Shown here piece by piece: positions 52,889 through 61,491 of a DNA stretch of 64,000 nucleotides. Made by a program: the position numbers and the translations under genes. A model generated the notes under the pieces. It saw only the letters and a list, made by a program, of their open reading frames with translations. It was not told the origin of the DNA and made no database searches. The DNA is from Pirellulales bacterium. GTDB taxonomy: Bacteria > Planctomycetota > Planctomycetia > Pirellulales > Thermoguttaceae. The stretch's first letter is position 1. Each line of letters opens with the position of its first letter. Where the stretch lies: NCBI GenBank assembly GCA_016935315.1, contig JAFGRD010000169.1, forward strand, positions 1 through 64,000, in the 5' to 3' direction.

Positions 52889-53443
52889 TTAAGGGCTAGA
52901 CGGCCGTTCAGAGTTGTGAACGGCAACGGGCACGGCAACCGCCGTTGCCAGGACGCCGGCAACCACCCAGGGATTGGCAAGCCAGAAGGCGAGGCTTCCT
53001 TTGCAGTTGCCGCAGCCTGAGTCACACCCGTCGCTACACTGGCCGCGGATCGTGTCGCCGGCAACCAGCAGAACGCCGGGCTGCGAGGTCGGCGGTGCGC
53101 TGTCGCGAGTCCACATCCGACAGGTGCCGTGGCTGCCCGCCCCGACGAGTTGATACACGCCGGTACGCAAGCCCCGCACGGCGAAGCAGCCGTTCTGGTC
53201 GGTTACGCCCCGGGCAACTTCGCGACGCTGATCTTGTAGGGAAACCGGTACTTTCGACAGCGCGATGCCTTGCGGGCTGACGACCTTGCCGAGCAAGACG
53301 CCGCCGTCTTGCAGGACGACGTCCTGGACGATCGGTTTCGGATGGGTTTCTGCTCCCGCCGCCAGCAACGGCTGAGGCAGACATACGCCCACAACCGCCA
53401 ACGACATGAGTGCCCCTCGGATAACCCCCTTACCCTTCATCAT
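52889..53443 (-). CDS. Exported carboxypeptidase-regulatory-like protein with C-terminal membrane tail (paralogue 2)
   Basis: A 184-residue paralogue with signal peptide (about 1-29), QDVVLQDGGVLLGKVVSPQG, PVSLQDQRREVARGVTDQNG and CFAVRGLRTGVYQLVG of the regulatory beta-sandwich, then SAPPTSQPGVLLVAGDTIRG. A Cys-rich insert GQCSDGCDSGCGNCKGS precedes the tail LANPWVVAGVLATAVAVPVA and VHNSERPSSP. The four or five clustered Cys may form disulfides or bind metal outside the cytosol. Two adjacent ATGs (53443, 53440) are possible; GGAG lies just upstream. It is nearly identical to paralogue 3 in the tail. Confidence 0.85.
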   Translation of the reverse strand: MMKGKGVIRGALMSLAVVGVCLPQPLLAAGAETHPKPIVQDVVLQDGGVLLGKVVSPQGIALSKVPVSLQDQRREVARGVTDQNGCFAVRGLRTGVYQLVGAGSHGTCRMWTRDSAPPTSQPGVLLVAGDTIRGQCSDGCDSGCGNCKGSLAFWLANPWVVAGVLATAVAVPVAVHNSERPSSP

Positions 53444-53716
53444 GACAACTCCAATTGGCTTGAAAAGAGACAATGCTGGGAAATGTCGCAAACGGTGTAC
53501 CTATCGGCTGGAGATTCCTTTCGACTACAGCAAAGCCCGGCAAAGAGCCCCGGATTTTCGGCAAGGATTCCCTGTCTTCCCAAAACGCGCCAGATCACTA
53601 ATGTCGTTTGCCCAGTCAATCCGCGAGGGTGCCCAATAGAAACCCGATATTCTTCGACCTCCCGCTGCAAAGCCGCCGTTGAAGTCGCCGCATGCTGGGC
53701 GTTCCGACTCACGGGC

Positions 53717-54265
53717 TCACGGGCTGCTGGGCCGCTGGGAGTTGTGGATGCCGACCGGCACCGCAACGGCGGTGGCCAGCACGCCCGCTACGACCCAGGG
53801 ATTGGAGAGCCAGAAGGCCATGCATCCGGCACAAGGCGCCGGCACGCACATGCCGCCCCACTGACCGCGAATCGTATTGTGGTCCGTCACCAGCAAGGCG
53901 GCCGGCTGAGACGTGGGCGGCGCGCTGCCCGGTGCCCAGAGGCGATAGGTCCCGCCCCCTCTTGCTGCCATGAGTTGATATACGCCGCCGCGAAGCCCGC
54001 GGAAGGCGAAACAGCCGTTATGGTCGGTTGTGGCCTTGGCGATCACGCCGCTTTGGTTGTGCAGTGCGACGGGCATCTCTGTCAGGACGAGGCCTTCCGG
54101 ATTGATTACTTGGCCGATCAAAATGCCCCCGTCCATCAGGGCCACGTCGGTCACGCTCGGTGTCGGCTCGGCGGCAGTTTCCACGGCCAAGATGGTTTGG
54201 GGAAAACAGACTCCCAACAGCGCCATGGACACCAGCAGTCGATAGACGATCGCTTGACCCCGCAT
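53717..54265 (-). CDS. Exported carboxypeptidase-regulatory-like protein with C-terminal membrane tail (paralogue 3)
   Basis: A 182-residue paralogue: signal peptide (about 1-28), VTDVALMDGGILIGQVINPE, ATTDHNGCFAFRGLRGGVYQ, the YRLWAPGSAPPTSQPAALLV stretch, then GMCVPAPCAGCMAF with three Cys and the tail LSNPWVVAGVLATAVAVPVG followed by IHNSQRPSSP. AGGAG precedes the ATG at about 5-8 nt. It is probably the first-transcribed of the trio. The conserved layout (secreted domain, helix, HNS-x-RPSSP end) across three copies points to a dedicated family under common targeting. Confidence 0.85.
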   Translation of the reverse strand: MRGQAIVYRLLVSMALLGVCFPQTILAVETAAEPTPSVTDVALMDGGILIGQVINPEGLVLTEMPVALHNQSGVIAKATTDHNGCFAFRGLRGGVYQLMAARGGGTYRLWAPGSAPPTSQPAALLVTDHNTIRGQWGGMCVPAPCAGCMAFWLSNPWVVAGVLATAVAVPVGIHNSQRPSSP

Positions 54266-54392
54266 TTTCTGAACTCCTGACCAGGAAACAAGACGAGAAT
54301 GAGCGGCCCCAACCCTTATCGGCCGCCAGGGTGGGCCGAGTCCACGATAGCCGGCCGCAGAAACCGGTTTTTCCGCAAGCTTTGACAGGCCC

Positions 54393-55214
54393 CTACCGAA
54401 AGGCGCTAAGCCAAGACTCGCGCTTCCAGCCCTTGAGATGGGCCAGAAGTCGCTGCCGGGTGCCGGGCAGCCGTTGCTCTAGCCGTTGGCTCAGCGCGGC
54501 GGGCGGTGTGCCGGAGGCGATCTCCCAGAGGTATCGCACAAGCTCTTGCCTGGCCGCCTCGGGGCCGTGAAGCATGAAATGGACCCAGGCCCACGAGTTG
54601 CGATACTCGGCCTGTTTCATTTCCGAGATATCTCCCAGCTTCTCCAGGCTCTCTAGCTGCGGGGCGCTGCCGAAGATGAGGTTCCAGCGGAGGGTGCGCA
54701 GATGCGGATTGTCGAAGCTTCGCTTCGCGGCCGGCATTTCGTAGTACTCCGCCAGACCTTCGTCCAGCCAGAGCGGCACCACCGGCAGCACTGCATGCAA
54801 CAGGGCGTGGGTACACTCGTGCCGCAGATCGGTCGGCAACTCGCGGCTGCGGTAGGCGTACACGCGGCCCTGTCCCTGACTCTTCACATACAAGGCGCGC
54901 CGATAGGGAACATGGGCCAGATGCTGCCGAAGATAGCGGGCGTAGCTGTACTTGTCGCGAAACAGATGGACGGCGACCCATTGCCCCGCGCCCGGAACGC
55001 CGAGGTCGCGATGCAGGTCTTGCTGGAGTTGGGCCAGCTCGGCCAGCAGATCCTGCACTTCGGTCAGCGGGAATTCCGTCCAGACGTCGAACGGCGGAAA
55101 CTGTCTGGTGTTGACCCAACCGGCGGCCCGGCAATCGCGCGCCAGGCCGACCGCATGCGCGGTCAGCAGGCCCAGCACCAGCGCCGCAACGAATCGATGC
55201 TTCGGCACAAGCAT
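54393..55214 (-). CDS. Exported gluzincin-like metallopeptidase (peptidase MA/DUF1570-like)
   Basis: A 273-residue protein with a signal peptide (1-31). The zinc-peptidase signature is RHECTHALLH with HECTH at 132-136, followed by the third ligand Glu152 in LWLDEGLAEYYE, the spacing of gluzincins. An upstream domain (residues 35-125) resembles the N-terminal part of DUF1570-type proteins (VWTEFPLTEVQDLLAELAQL). Start at 55214 overlaps the stop of the CpsB-type phosphatase gene (TGATG), with GAGGG upstream, so translation is coupled. The substrate is unknown. Confidence 0.8.
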   Translation of the reverse strand: MLVPKHRFVAALVLGLLTAHAVGLARDCRAAGWVNTRQFPPFDVWTEFPLTEVQDLLAELAQLQQDLHRDLGVPGAGQWVAVHLFRDKYSYARYLRQHLAHVPYRRALYVKSQGQGRVYAYRSRELPTDLRHECTHALLHAVLPVVPLWLDEGLAEYYEMPAAKRSFDNPHLRTLRWNLIFGSAPQLESLEKLGDISEMKQAEYRNSWAWVHFMLHGPEAARQELVRYLWEIASGTPPAALSQRLEQRLPGTRQRLLAHLKGWKRESWLSAFR

Positions 55215-55999
55215 CAGCCGGCCCTCTTCTTGAACCAACCACCCAGGCCCGAGTCCTTTGGCCCCTGGGTGGTTTGGCCGGCCACGACCGAGGCCGGGTT
55301 GCGGCAGCAAAGATCGACCGCCTGGTGGTAGCCGACCAGGCCAGCCGCACATTCGAAAGCCCTGCGGAGCAAGGGGCGGCGGACCCGCGCGCCGTGCGCG
55401 TCGGTGCTCACGAAGTGCGCAAGTCGCTGGCTCACCACCCAGTGTGCCAGCTTCTGCACGTGCGGTCCGAACGTGCCCACCATGGCCCCGGCCGTGATCT
55501 GCAACAGGCAGCCGGCCTTCACCAGCGGCGCCAGCACGTCGCGTTCCCGGAGGATGCCCAGGTTTCTTTCCGGATGCGAGAGCACGCCGACCACGCCGAT
55601 CGACCGCAGCTCCGACAAGAGTCGATCCAGGGGGAGATACAACTCGTGGGGCAATTCCAGCAGGACGTATCGACGTCGATCCGCCAGGGTGAGCACCTCG
55701 CCGTTCTGGATTCTCCGAGCCAGGTCGGACTCGATGCGGACATCGGCGCCCGGCAGGACGCACAGCGGGATGCCCTGTTCGTCGAGAAGCTGCTGCAACC
55801 GGGCAGTCTGATCGCGGATAGTCCGGGCGTGGTTCTTCTGGTAGCGACCCAACTGATGAGGGGTCGCCACGATGGTCGCGATCCCGTCGGCGACGGCCAT
55901 CCGGGCCATGGCCAAGGACTCCTCCCAGCTTGCCGAGCCGTCGTCGATATTCGGCAGCAGATGACAGTGGATGTCAACGAAGGGTGGCGGATCCGGCAC
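55214..55999 (-). CDS. PHP-family tyrosine-protein phosphatase of the CpsB/YwqE type
   Basis: A 261-residue metal-dependent phosphatase of the polymerase-and-histidinol-phosphatase fold. Motifs in order: FVDIHCHLLPNIDDGSASWE, IVATPHQLG, VLPGADVRIE, LLELPHELYLP, LSHPERN, FVSTDAHGARVRRP, giving the full set of His/Asp metal ligands. CpsB enzymes dephosphorylate bacterial tyrosine kinases that control exopolysaccharide export; no such kinase or polysaccharide operon lies in the window. The start is a GTG at 55999 behind AAAGGG. It is coupled to the downstream gluzincin gene. Confidence 0.9.
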   Translation of the reverse strand: MPDPPPFVDIHCHLLPNIDDGSASWEESLAMARMAVADGIATIVATPHQLGRYQKNHARTIRDQTARLQQLLDEQGIPLCVLPGADVRIESDLARRIQNGEVLTLADRRRYVLLELPHELYLPLDRLLSELRSIGVVGVLSHPERNLGILRERDVLAPLVKAGCLLQITAGAMVGTFGPHVQKLAHWVVSQRLAHFVSTDAHGARVRRPLLRRAFECAAGLVGYHQAVDLCCRNPASVVAGQTTQGPKDSGLGGWFKKRAG

Positions 56000-56022
56000 G
56001 GCAAACCCTTTCTCGACGCGAT

Positions 56023-56056
56023 TTCGACGGGTCCATTCGACGGGTCCATTCGACGG
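56023..56056. repeat. 13-bp tandem repeat, about 2.6 copies
   Basis: TTCGACGGGTCCA is repeated at 56023-56035 and 56036-56048, then partly as TTCGACGG. It lies just upstream of the CpsB-type gene on the minus strand. Confidence 0.9.
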
Positions 56057-56112
56057 CGGGCGTGGTGCCGGCGACCCGTCGAAAAGGTCAAACCAGGCCG
56101 GCCATCCGGCCG

Positions 56113-56418
56113 CTAGGCAGCGTCGGCCCGGGTGGATCGCCGGTGGCCGCCGGGACGTTCACCTCGCCTGCGGCCGGTTCGCATGGCCGCAAGATGCGTC
56201 GTTGCCGAGTCGGAACCGCTCGTGCGGCTCGACGTCAAGACGCGCAATACGGGGGGACGGCTCTTCTTGCGGGGCAATAGAAACCAGAAGCCGACGAACT
56301 TGTGATAGCAGTGATGGCACTTCAACGGGCGCAGCAACACGCACGCCAACAGGGTGGACTTCCACGGCTTGATCGGTCGCACGTGGACTTTTTCCGCCCA
56401 ACAGCGAGGACATTTCAT
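56113..56418 (-). CDS. Small zinc-ribbon protein with one hydrophobic segment
   Basis: A 101-residue protein beginning MKCPRCWAEKVHVRPIK, with Cys3/Cys6 and Cys34/Cys37 (LKCHHCYHKF) forming a zinc ribbon interrupted by a hydrophobic stretch (TLLACVLL, FVGFWFLLP). The C-terminal half is Arg/Ser/Thr-rich and probably disordered. AAAGGA lies about 7 nt before the ATG. Similar small zinc-ribbon proteins are frequent in planctomycetes, with no known role. Confidence 0.65.
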   Translation of the reverse strand: MKCPRCWAEKVHVRPIKPWKSTLLACVLLRPLKCHHCYHKFVGFWFLLPRKKSRPPVLRVLTSSRTSGSDSATTHLAAMRTGRRRGERPGGHRRSTRADAA

Positions 56419-56660
56419 GCGGCAGTCCTTTCGCGGCTGGCTGCAAGCCGGTTCTGGTCCTTTGCCATGAGAGCTGTTACCCCTTGGTCGAAACACACGT
56501 CGCCACGGAGGTCGAGAGGTTAGGGAAGCCGCGCGTGGCTGTCAAGAGCAAACTGCGGTTGACCTTTCCCCACGGAGTTGGTAGCTTCCCGCCCTCATTG
56601 GTAAAGGGACGCGCCGCAATTCGAAGTGCGTGCCGCGACAATCGACTTCAGGAGCAGGCG

Positions 56661-57698
56661 ATGGAGTATGCGTCCATTGGCCCGATTGCTGTTCACCTGC
56701 CGGAAACGGTTGAGGACAACGATCGCCTCCAGGCGGAGTTCCCCAAGTGGAACATGGATCTGGTCTACGCGAAGACAGGCATTCGTGCCCGGCACATCGC
56801 CGCGCCCGGCGAGTGTGCCTCCGATCTGGGCGTTGCCGCGGCCGAGAAGCTCTTCGCGCGGCACGACGTCGATCGCCGCTCGATCGATTTCCTGCTGTTC
56901 TGCACGCAGAGTCCCGATTATCCGCTGCCCACGACGGCCTGCCTGATCCAGGATCGGCTCGGGCTGCCGACCTCGATCGGGGCGTTGGATTTCAATCTGG
57001 GATGCTCCGGTTTCGTGTACGGATTGTCGCTGGCCGACGGTTTGATTCGCAGCGGCGCGGCCCGCCGCGTGCTGTTGATCACGGCCGAAACCTACTCGAA
57101 GTACATCCACCCGACCGACCGCTCGCTGCGCACCATCTTCGGCGACGGCGCGGCCGCCACGTTGGTCGAGGCCAGCCGCGAGCCCTCGTTGGGCTCCTTT
57201 TCTTTCGGCACCGACGGCCGGGGCGCCGATGCGTTGATGGTCACCGAAGGCGGCGCCCGGCCGATGGCCGACGCGCTGCGCCCGCGAAAGCGAAAACGGT
57301 GGCCCAGCAGCCTCTACATGGACGGTCCGGACCTGGTCAAGTTCACGCTGGACGTGGTCCCGCCGCTGATCGATCGGTTGCTCGGGCTGTCCCGGTGGGA
57401 CCGCGATCAAGTGGACGTCTATCTAATGCACCAGGCCACCACGTTCATGCTCGATCACCTTCGCGACCGGTTGAAGCTGGACGACGAGCGGGTTCCGGCA
57501 GCACTGCAGCACTGCGGCAATACGGTCTCTTCGACGATTCCGCTGCTGATTAGCAATCTGCGCGACGGGGGGCGGCTGCGCCCCGGAAAACAATCGCTGC
57601 TGATCGGCTTCGGCGTAGGATTCTCGTGGGCCGGTTGCAGTTGGATCGAAACCTGGGAGGCCGGTCAAAGCCAGGGCACGTGGCAAAGGGCCGCGTGA
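56661..57698 (+). CDS. 3-oxoacyl-ACP synthase III (KASIII/FabH)-like enzyme
   Basis: A 345-residue thiolase-fold condensing enzyme. The catalytic triad is clear: Cys115 in DFNLGCSGFVYG, His257 in YLMHQATTFMLDH and Asn287 in HCGNTVSSTIPLL. Length is close to FabH (~320), with a short C-terminal extension. KASIII enzymes start fatty-acid synthesis by condensing an acyl-CoA with malonyl-ACP; homologues also build secondary metabolites or transfer acyl groups, and this one (QAEFPKWNMDLVYAKTGIRA) may be of that side branch. GGAG lies about 7 nt upstream. The SDR at 60.7 kb could act with it, but the two are not adjacent. Confidence 0.9.
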   Translation: MEYASIGPIAVHLPETVEDNDRLQAEFPKWNMDLVYAKTGIRARHIAAPGECASDLGVAAAEKLFARHDVDRRSIDFLLFCTQSPDYPLPTTACLIQDRLGLPTSIGALDFNLGCSGFVYGLSLADGLIRSGAARRVLLITAETYSKYIHPTDRSLRTIFGDGAAATLVEASREPSLGSFSFGTDGRGADALMVTEGGARPMADALRPRKRKRWPSSLYMDGPDLVKFTLDVVPPLIDRLLGLSRWDRDQVDVYLMHQATTFMLDHLRDRLKLDDERVPAALQHCGNTVSSTIPLLISNLRDGGRLRPGKQSLLIGFGVGFSWAGCSWIETWEAGQSQGTWQRAA

Positions 57699-57729
57699 AA
57701 CAGAGCCTCAGCACAGGCAGGACGACCCC

Positions 57730-58317
57730 ATGTTGGACTCTCGACCAGGAAGCGATTCGTGGCAGAATGAACTATCGCCCGTGCTGCGTGTTCACCAGAT
57801 CGTCGTGGCCGCCCTGCTCACCGGCTGCCTCATGTTCCTGGTGATCACGCTGGTCATCGGCAGCAGCGTGGCCGAGGGAATGGAGCAGGAATCGACCCTG
57901 ATCACGTTTACTTCCCTCGGATTCGCCGTCGTGGCGTTGCTGGTCCGAACGGTGGTTTCCGGCGTCATAGTGGCTCGGGGCCGTCGGAGTATCCTTCGGG
58001 GCACATGGCGACTGCCGCGGGGTCGAGATGGTCAGCCAATCAGCGCCGAGTTCATCGAACGCACCGGCGACGCGGGCAAGCTGGCGGTGCTCTCGTTGCA
58101 GCGGACGATCGTCGGCGCCGCCGTTCTCGAAGGGGCCGCCTTCTTCACGCTGGTTGCCTACCTCATCGAGCAATCGCCGCTGGCGTTGGGCGCGGCTGCC
58201 CTGTTGATCGTCGGCGTGGGGCTCCATTTCCCGACGCAGGGACGCCTGGTCCAGTGGATCGCGGACCAGTTGACGCTCCTCGAGCAAGAGCGGCTGATGG
58301 GCGTTTCGCACTCGTAA
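57730..58317 (+). CDS. Four-helix membrane protein of unknown function
   Basis: A 195-residue protein with hydrophobic segments near residues 20-45, 58-83, 117-142 and 148-168, with both termini probably cytosolic. A short basic linker (ARGRRSILRGTWRLPRGRDG) divides two hairpins. I recognise no family. It starts 31 bp after the KASIII-like gene and may be co-transcribed. A start at 57730 is the first Met; no strong ribosome binding site is seen. Confidence 0.7.
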   Translation: MLDSRPGSDSWQNELSPVLRVHQIVVAALLTGCLMFLVITLVIGSSVAEGMEQESTLITFTSLGFAVVALLVRTVVSGVIVARGRRSILRGTWRLPRGRDGQPISAEFIERTGDAGKLAVLSLQRTIVGAAVLEGAAFFTLVAYLIEQSPLALGAAALLIVGVGLHFPTQGRLVQWIADQLTLLEQERLMGVSHS

Positions 58318-58439
58318 GAGAACAAGTTGGGAATTCTGATGGGTAGAAAGGCGTCGCAAACGCCCTGCTGTCCATGACCTTCGCCTCGTGTTGTATGCCG
58401 ATTCAAATCAGGTTCATCCGACTGCACCAACAGACCTCG

Positions 58440-60620
58440 ATGTCACCAACCGGTCGCCCAACCTCGGTCTCCCACCTATGGCATCGGCGGGTCGCATGGA
58501 CCGTCCTGCTCGCGGCGGCCGTCTTGTCGGCGGGCGGATGTGCCTCGTCGCGCGGCGTCAGTCTCCGCTCGATCCCCCAGAACCCCCTGGCCGATTCGCT
58601 GAAGCTCACTGCCCGCAGCGGACCGCGACCCAGCCCGCGAACGGTCCAGGTGCTGCGGGTGTGCAACCTCCGCTGGGACGCCGACGCCGACCCCCGGCAA
58701 CTGCTGCAGAACCTGCAAACGACGATCGAGCACGACCCTTCGCCGGAGAAGGTCTATGCGTTTGCCGAGCTTGCCTACATGGGCGGCAGGAAGGCGGAGG
58801 AGTTCGACACGGAGATCTCGCTGGATCTGTACGGCGCCGCGGTGTTGTATGCCTACCACTACCTCTTCGACGAGCACTTTGCCGGCGTGCGCAATCCCTA
58901 CGACCCCCAGTTCCGCGGCGCCTGCGATCTGTACAACGGTGCGTTGGAAGGGGCCCTGCGCATCGCGTGCAAACAGGGCGAACTGGTGCCCGGCAACAGG
59001 ACCACCATTCACACGGCGGCGGGCAGTTGGGACATCACCTGCGTGCTCCGTGGCAGCCGTTGGCGCGCCGAAGACTTCGGGGGCTTCAAGTTCGTCTCCG
59101 ACTACGAGATCAAGGGGCTGAAGAACCACTATCGAACCTACGGCCTGGGTGTTCCGCTGATCGCCGTGCGGCGCCGCTACGAAGGCGAGCCGGCGGCCGC
59201 CAGGTACTATCCGGAGGGGCTGAGCTTCCCGGTCACGGCCTTTCTGCGGCCGACGCCGCGGGTCGATCCCTTGACCGGGCGGACGACCGACCATCACCAA
59301 TGCGTGTTGGAGCTGTACGACCCGCTGATTACCTCGGGCACGACCGTGGCCGGGCGGCAGGTCGCGCTGCAGAGCGACCTGTCCACGCCGCTGGCCTACT
59401 TCCTCTCGAATCCGCAGATGGAGGACCTGGCCACCGTCGGCCTGTTGCGGCCCGACGTGCTGCTGAAGCTCCAGCCGGGCCGGCAAACGCCGCTGATGGG
59501 CCTTTACATGGTGCAGCCCTACGAGCCGGGCAAAATACCCGTGCTCATGGTGCACGGGCTCTGGTCCAGTCCCATGACCTGGATGGAGATGTTCAACGAT
59601 CTGCGCAACTCGCCGGCGATCCGCGACCACTACCAGTTCTGGTTCTATCTCTACCCCTCCGGCCAGCCGTTCTGGATCAGCGCGGCCCAACTCCGCGAAG
59701 ATCTCCTCCAGGCCCGGCGGCTGCTCGATCCGCAGTGGCAAGAGCCTGCGCTGGATCAAATGGTGCTGGTCGGGCACAGCATGGGTGGCTTGATCGCCCG
59801 ACTGCAAACGATCAACAGCCGCACCGATTTCTGGAATCTGGCCAGTGAAAAGCCGCTCGACGCGCTGCGGGCCGAACCGGAGGAGCGACAGACGCTGCAG
59901 AAGATCTTCTTCTTCCAGCCCAGCCCGTCCATCCGCCGCGTCATTACCATCGGCACGCCGCACCGCGGCAGCAGCTTCTCCAACCAGACCACCCAATGGC
60001 TGCTGGGCAAGCTGATCACCCTGCCCCAACGGCTGGTCAACAGCCAGCAGAAGCTCTTCCGCGACAACCAGGCCATGTTTGCCGATCGGTCGTTGCTGCG
60101 GGTGGAGAACAGCATCGACTCGCTGGCCCCCGGCTCACCCATCTTCCCGGTGATGCTGGCCAGCCGGCGTCCGCCCTGGGTGACCTACCACAACATCGTT
60201 GGTTCCATCCCCAACGACAGTTGGTGGACGCCGATCGTGGCTGGCGGTGACGGAGTGGTGGCCGAACAGAGCGCCCGGGTGGAAGACGTCGCGTCGGAAA
60301 TCACGGTGCCGGCCGACCACAGTTCGGTACACAGCCATCCGTTGGCCGTGCTGGAGGTCCGCCGCATCCTGCTGGCGCACCTGGCCGAGCTCCGCGCCTC
60401 GCCGACACGCGGCGTCGCGGCGCCACAGACCGCCGGCGTCCCCGGACCTGCGCCGGCGAGACTTGCTGTGCCGGGACCTGCCGTGCGAAGACCCACCACG
60501 CTGGAGCTTGCCGCGCCGGGGCTCGCCGCACCGGGACTCACCACCCTGAAACTTGCCACGCCGGGACTCACCACGCCGGGGCCTATCGCGCGAGGATCCG
60601 CCGCTGCCCTGGCACATTGA
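58440..60620 (+). CDS. Alpha/beta-hydrolase lipoprotein (putative lipase) with repeat tail
   Basis: A 726-residue putative lipoprotein: a basic leader, hydrophobic core and lipobox LSAGGC with Cys34. A beta-rich N-terminal region (about 50-350) precedes an alpha/beta-hydrolase domain with oxyanion segment PVLMVHGLWSSPMTWMEM, nucleophile Ser447 in VLVGHSMGG, and a likely His late in VPADHSSVHSHPL. The last ~75 residues are three imperfect 15-16-residue repeats rich in Pro, Leu, Ala and Thr (LELAAPGLAAPGLTT, LKLATPGLTTPGP). The start is uncertain (ATGs also at 58374 and 58395). It may release acyl chains from lipids at the envelope (inference). Confidence 0.82.
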   Translation: MSPTGRPTSVSHLWHRRVAWTVLLAAAVLSAGGCASSRGVSLRSIPQNPLADSLKLTARSGPRPSPRTVQVLRVCNLRWDADADPRQLLQNLQTTIEHDPSPEKVYAFAELAYMGGRKAEEFDTEISLDLYGAAVLYAYHYLFDEHFAGVRNPYDPQFRGACDLYNGALEGALRIACKQGELVPGNRTTIHTAAGSWDITCVLRGSRWRAEDFGGFKFVSDYEIKGLKNHYRTYGLGVPLIAVRRRYEGEPAAARYYPEGLSFPVTAFLRPTPRVDPLTGRTTDHHQCVLELYDPLITSGTTVAGRQVALQSDLSTPLAYFLSNPQMEDLATVGLLRPDVLLKLQPGRQTPLMGLYMVQPYEPGKIPVLMVHGLWSSPMTWMEMFNDLRNSPAIRDHYQFWFYLYPSGQPFWISAAQLREDLLQARRLLDPQWQEPALDQMVLVGHSMGGLIARLQTINSRTDFWNLASEKPLDALRAEPEERQTLQKIFFFQPSPSIRRVITIGTPHRGSSFSNQTTQWLLGKLITLPQRLVNSQQKLFRDNQAMFADRSLLRVENSIDSLAPGSPIFPVMLASRRPPWVTYHNIVGSIPNDSWWTPIVAGGDGVVAEQSARVEDVASEITVPADHSSVHSHPLAVLEVRRILLAHLAELRASPTRGVAAPQTAGVPGPAPARLAVPGPAVRRPTTLELAAPGLAAPGLTTLKLATPGLTTPGPIARGSAAALAH
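60447..60595. repeat. Minisatellite coding for the Pro/Leu/Thr tail of the lipase
   Basis: Related units of about 45 bp, visible as CTTGCCGCGCCGGGGCTC, CTTGCCACGCCGGGACTCAC and shorter CCGGGACTCACCAC blocks, fill the end of the gene. They keep frame and encode APGL/TPGL repeats. Confidence 0.75.
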
Positions 60621-60722
60621 CTGTGCAAACATCAGTAAGGGCCCTTTCTTTCGGGCGGAGCGATCGTATACTGGTTGCTGCTGAGCTTCCGCAACGGACA
60701 GGGACAAGGACACGGCGTCCAA

Positions 60723-61484
60723 ATGGACCTACGCCTGAAAGACAAAGTGGCCCTGGTCACCGGCGGTTCGCACGGCCTGGGCAAGGCCATCTGTTTGAGT
60801 CTGGCGGCCGAAGGTGCCAAGGTGGCCGTGAACTTTCGGCGGCATCCCGAGAAGGCCGGCGCCGTGGTGGAAGAGATCGCCGACCGGTTCGCGGTCGAGG
60901 CCTTCGCCGTACTCGGCGACGTGTCGAGCGAGGCCGACGTCACGGAGATGTTTCGACAGACCGAATCGCAGCTCGGCCCGCTCGACGTTCTGCTCAACAA
61001 CGCCGCCGTCTGTCCCACGTGCCGGGTGAAGGACATGACGCAGCAGCAGTGGAGCCACACGGTCCGGGTGAACCTGACCGGTACGTTCCTGACCTGTCGC
61101 GAGATGGTCCGGCGGCTGCTTCAGTCGGGCCGCACGGGGCGAATCGTCAACATCTCTTCGCAGGCCGCATTCCGCGGCTCGACCACCGGCCATGCCCCCT
61201 ACGACGCCAGCAAGGGCGGCATTGTCTCGTTCACCGTGGCGCTGGCCCGGGAGGTCGCCGCCGAGGGCATCGCGGTCAACGCGGTGGCCCCCGGCATGAT
61301 GCGCACCGAAATGACCGCCGAGACGCTGGCGGCCAACGAGCGGAAGTACCTCGACCGGATTCCCCTGCGCCGCATCGGCACGGTCGAAGAGATCGCCGAC
61401 GTGGCGGCGTTTCTGGCCTCGGAACGGGCGAGTTACATGACCGGGGCCACCGTGGATGTCAGCGGCGGTATGCTCATGCGGTGA
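60723..61484 (+). CDS. Short-chain dehydrogenase/reductase (FabG-like)
   Basis: A 253-residue classical SDR. The cofactor motif TGGSHGLG is at 13-20, NNAA near 92-95, catalytic Ser145/146 in VNISSQAAF, Tyr160 and Lys164 in YDASK, and NAVAPGMMRTEM follows. Arg39/Arg40 after the second strand (NFRR) favour NADP. The family reduces 3-oxoacyl-ACP or oxidises sugars and alcohols; no neighbour fixes the substrate. The ATG at 60723 begins the protein directly before the first strand. Confidence 0.92.
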   Translation: MDLRLKDKVALVTGGSHGLGKAICLSLAAEGAKVAVNFRRHPEKAGAVVEEIADRFAVEAFAVLGDVSSEADVTEMFRQTESQLGPLDVLLNNAAVCPTCRVKDMTQQQWSHTVRVNLTGTFLTCREMVRRLLQSGRTGRIVNISSQAAFRGSTTGHAPYDASKGGIVSFTVALAREVAAEGIAVNAVAPGMMRTEMTAETLAANERKYLDRIPLRRIGTVEEIADVAAFLASERASYMTGATVDVSGGMLMR

Positions 61485-61491
61485 GGGGCCG

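Noticed and set aside
53614-53638. Possible fifth fragment of the palindromic element (GTCAATCCGCGAGGGTGCCC)
   Set aside because: About 20 bases resemble the end of copy C, but neither the hairpin nor the other end is present; too short to claim.
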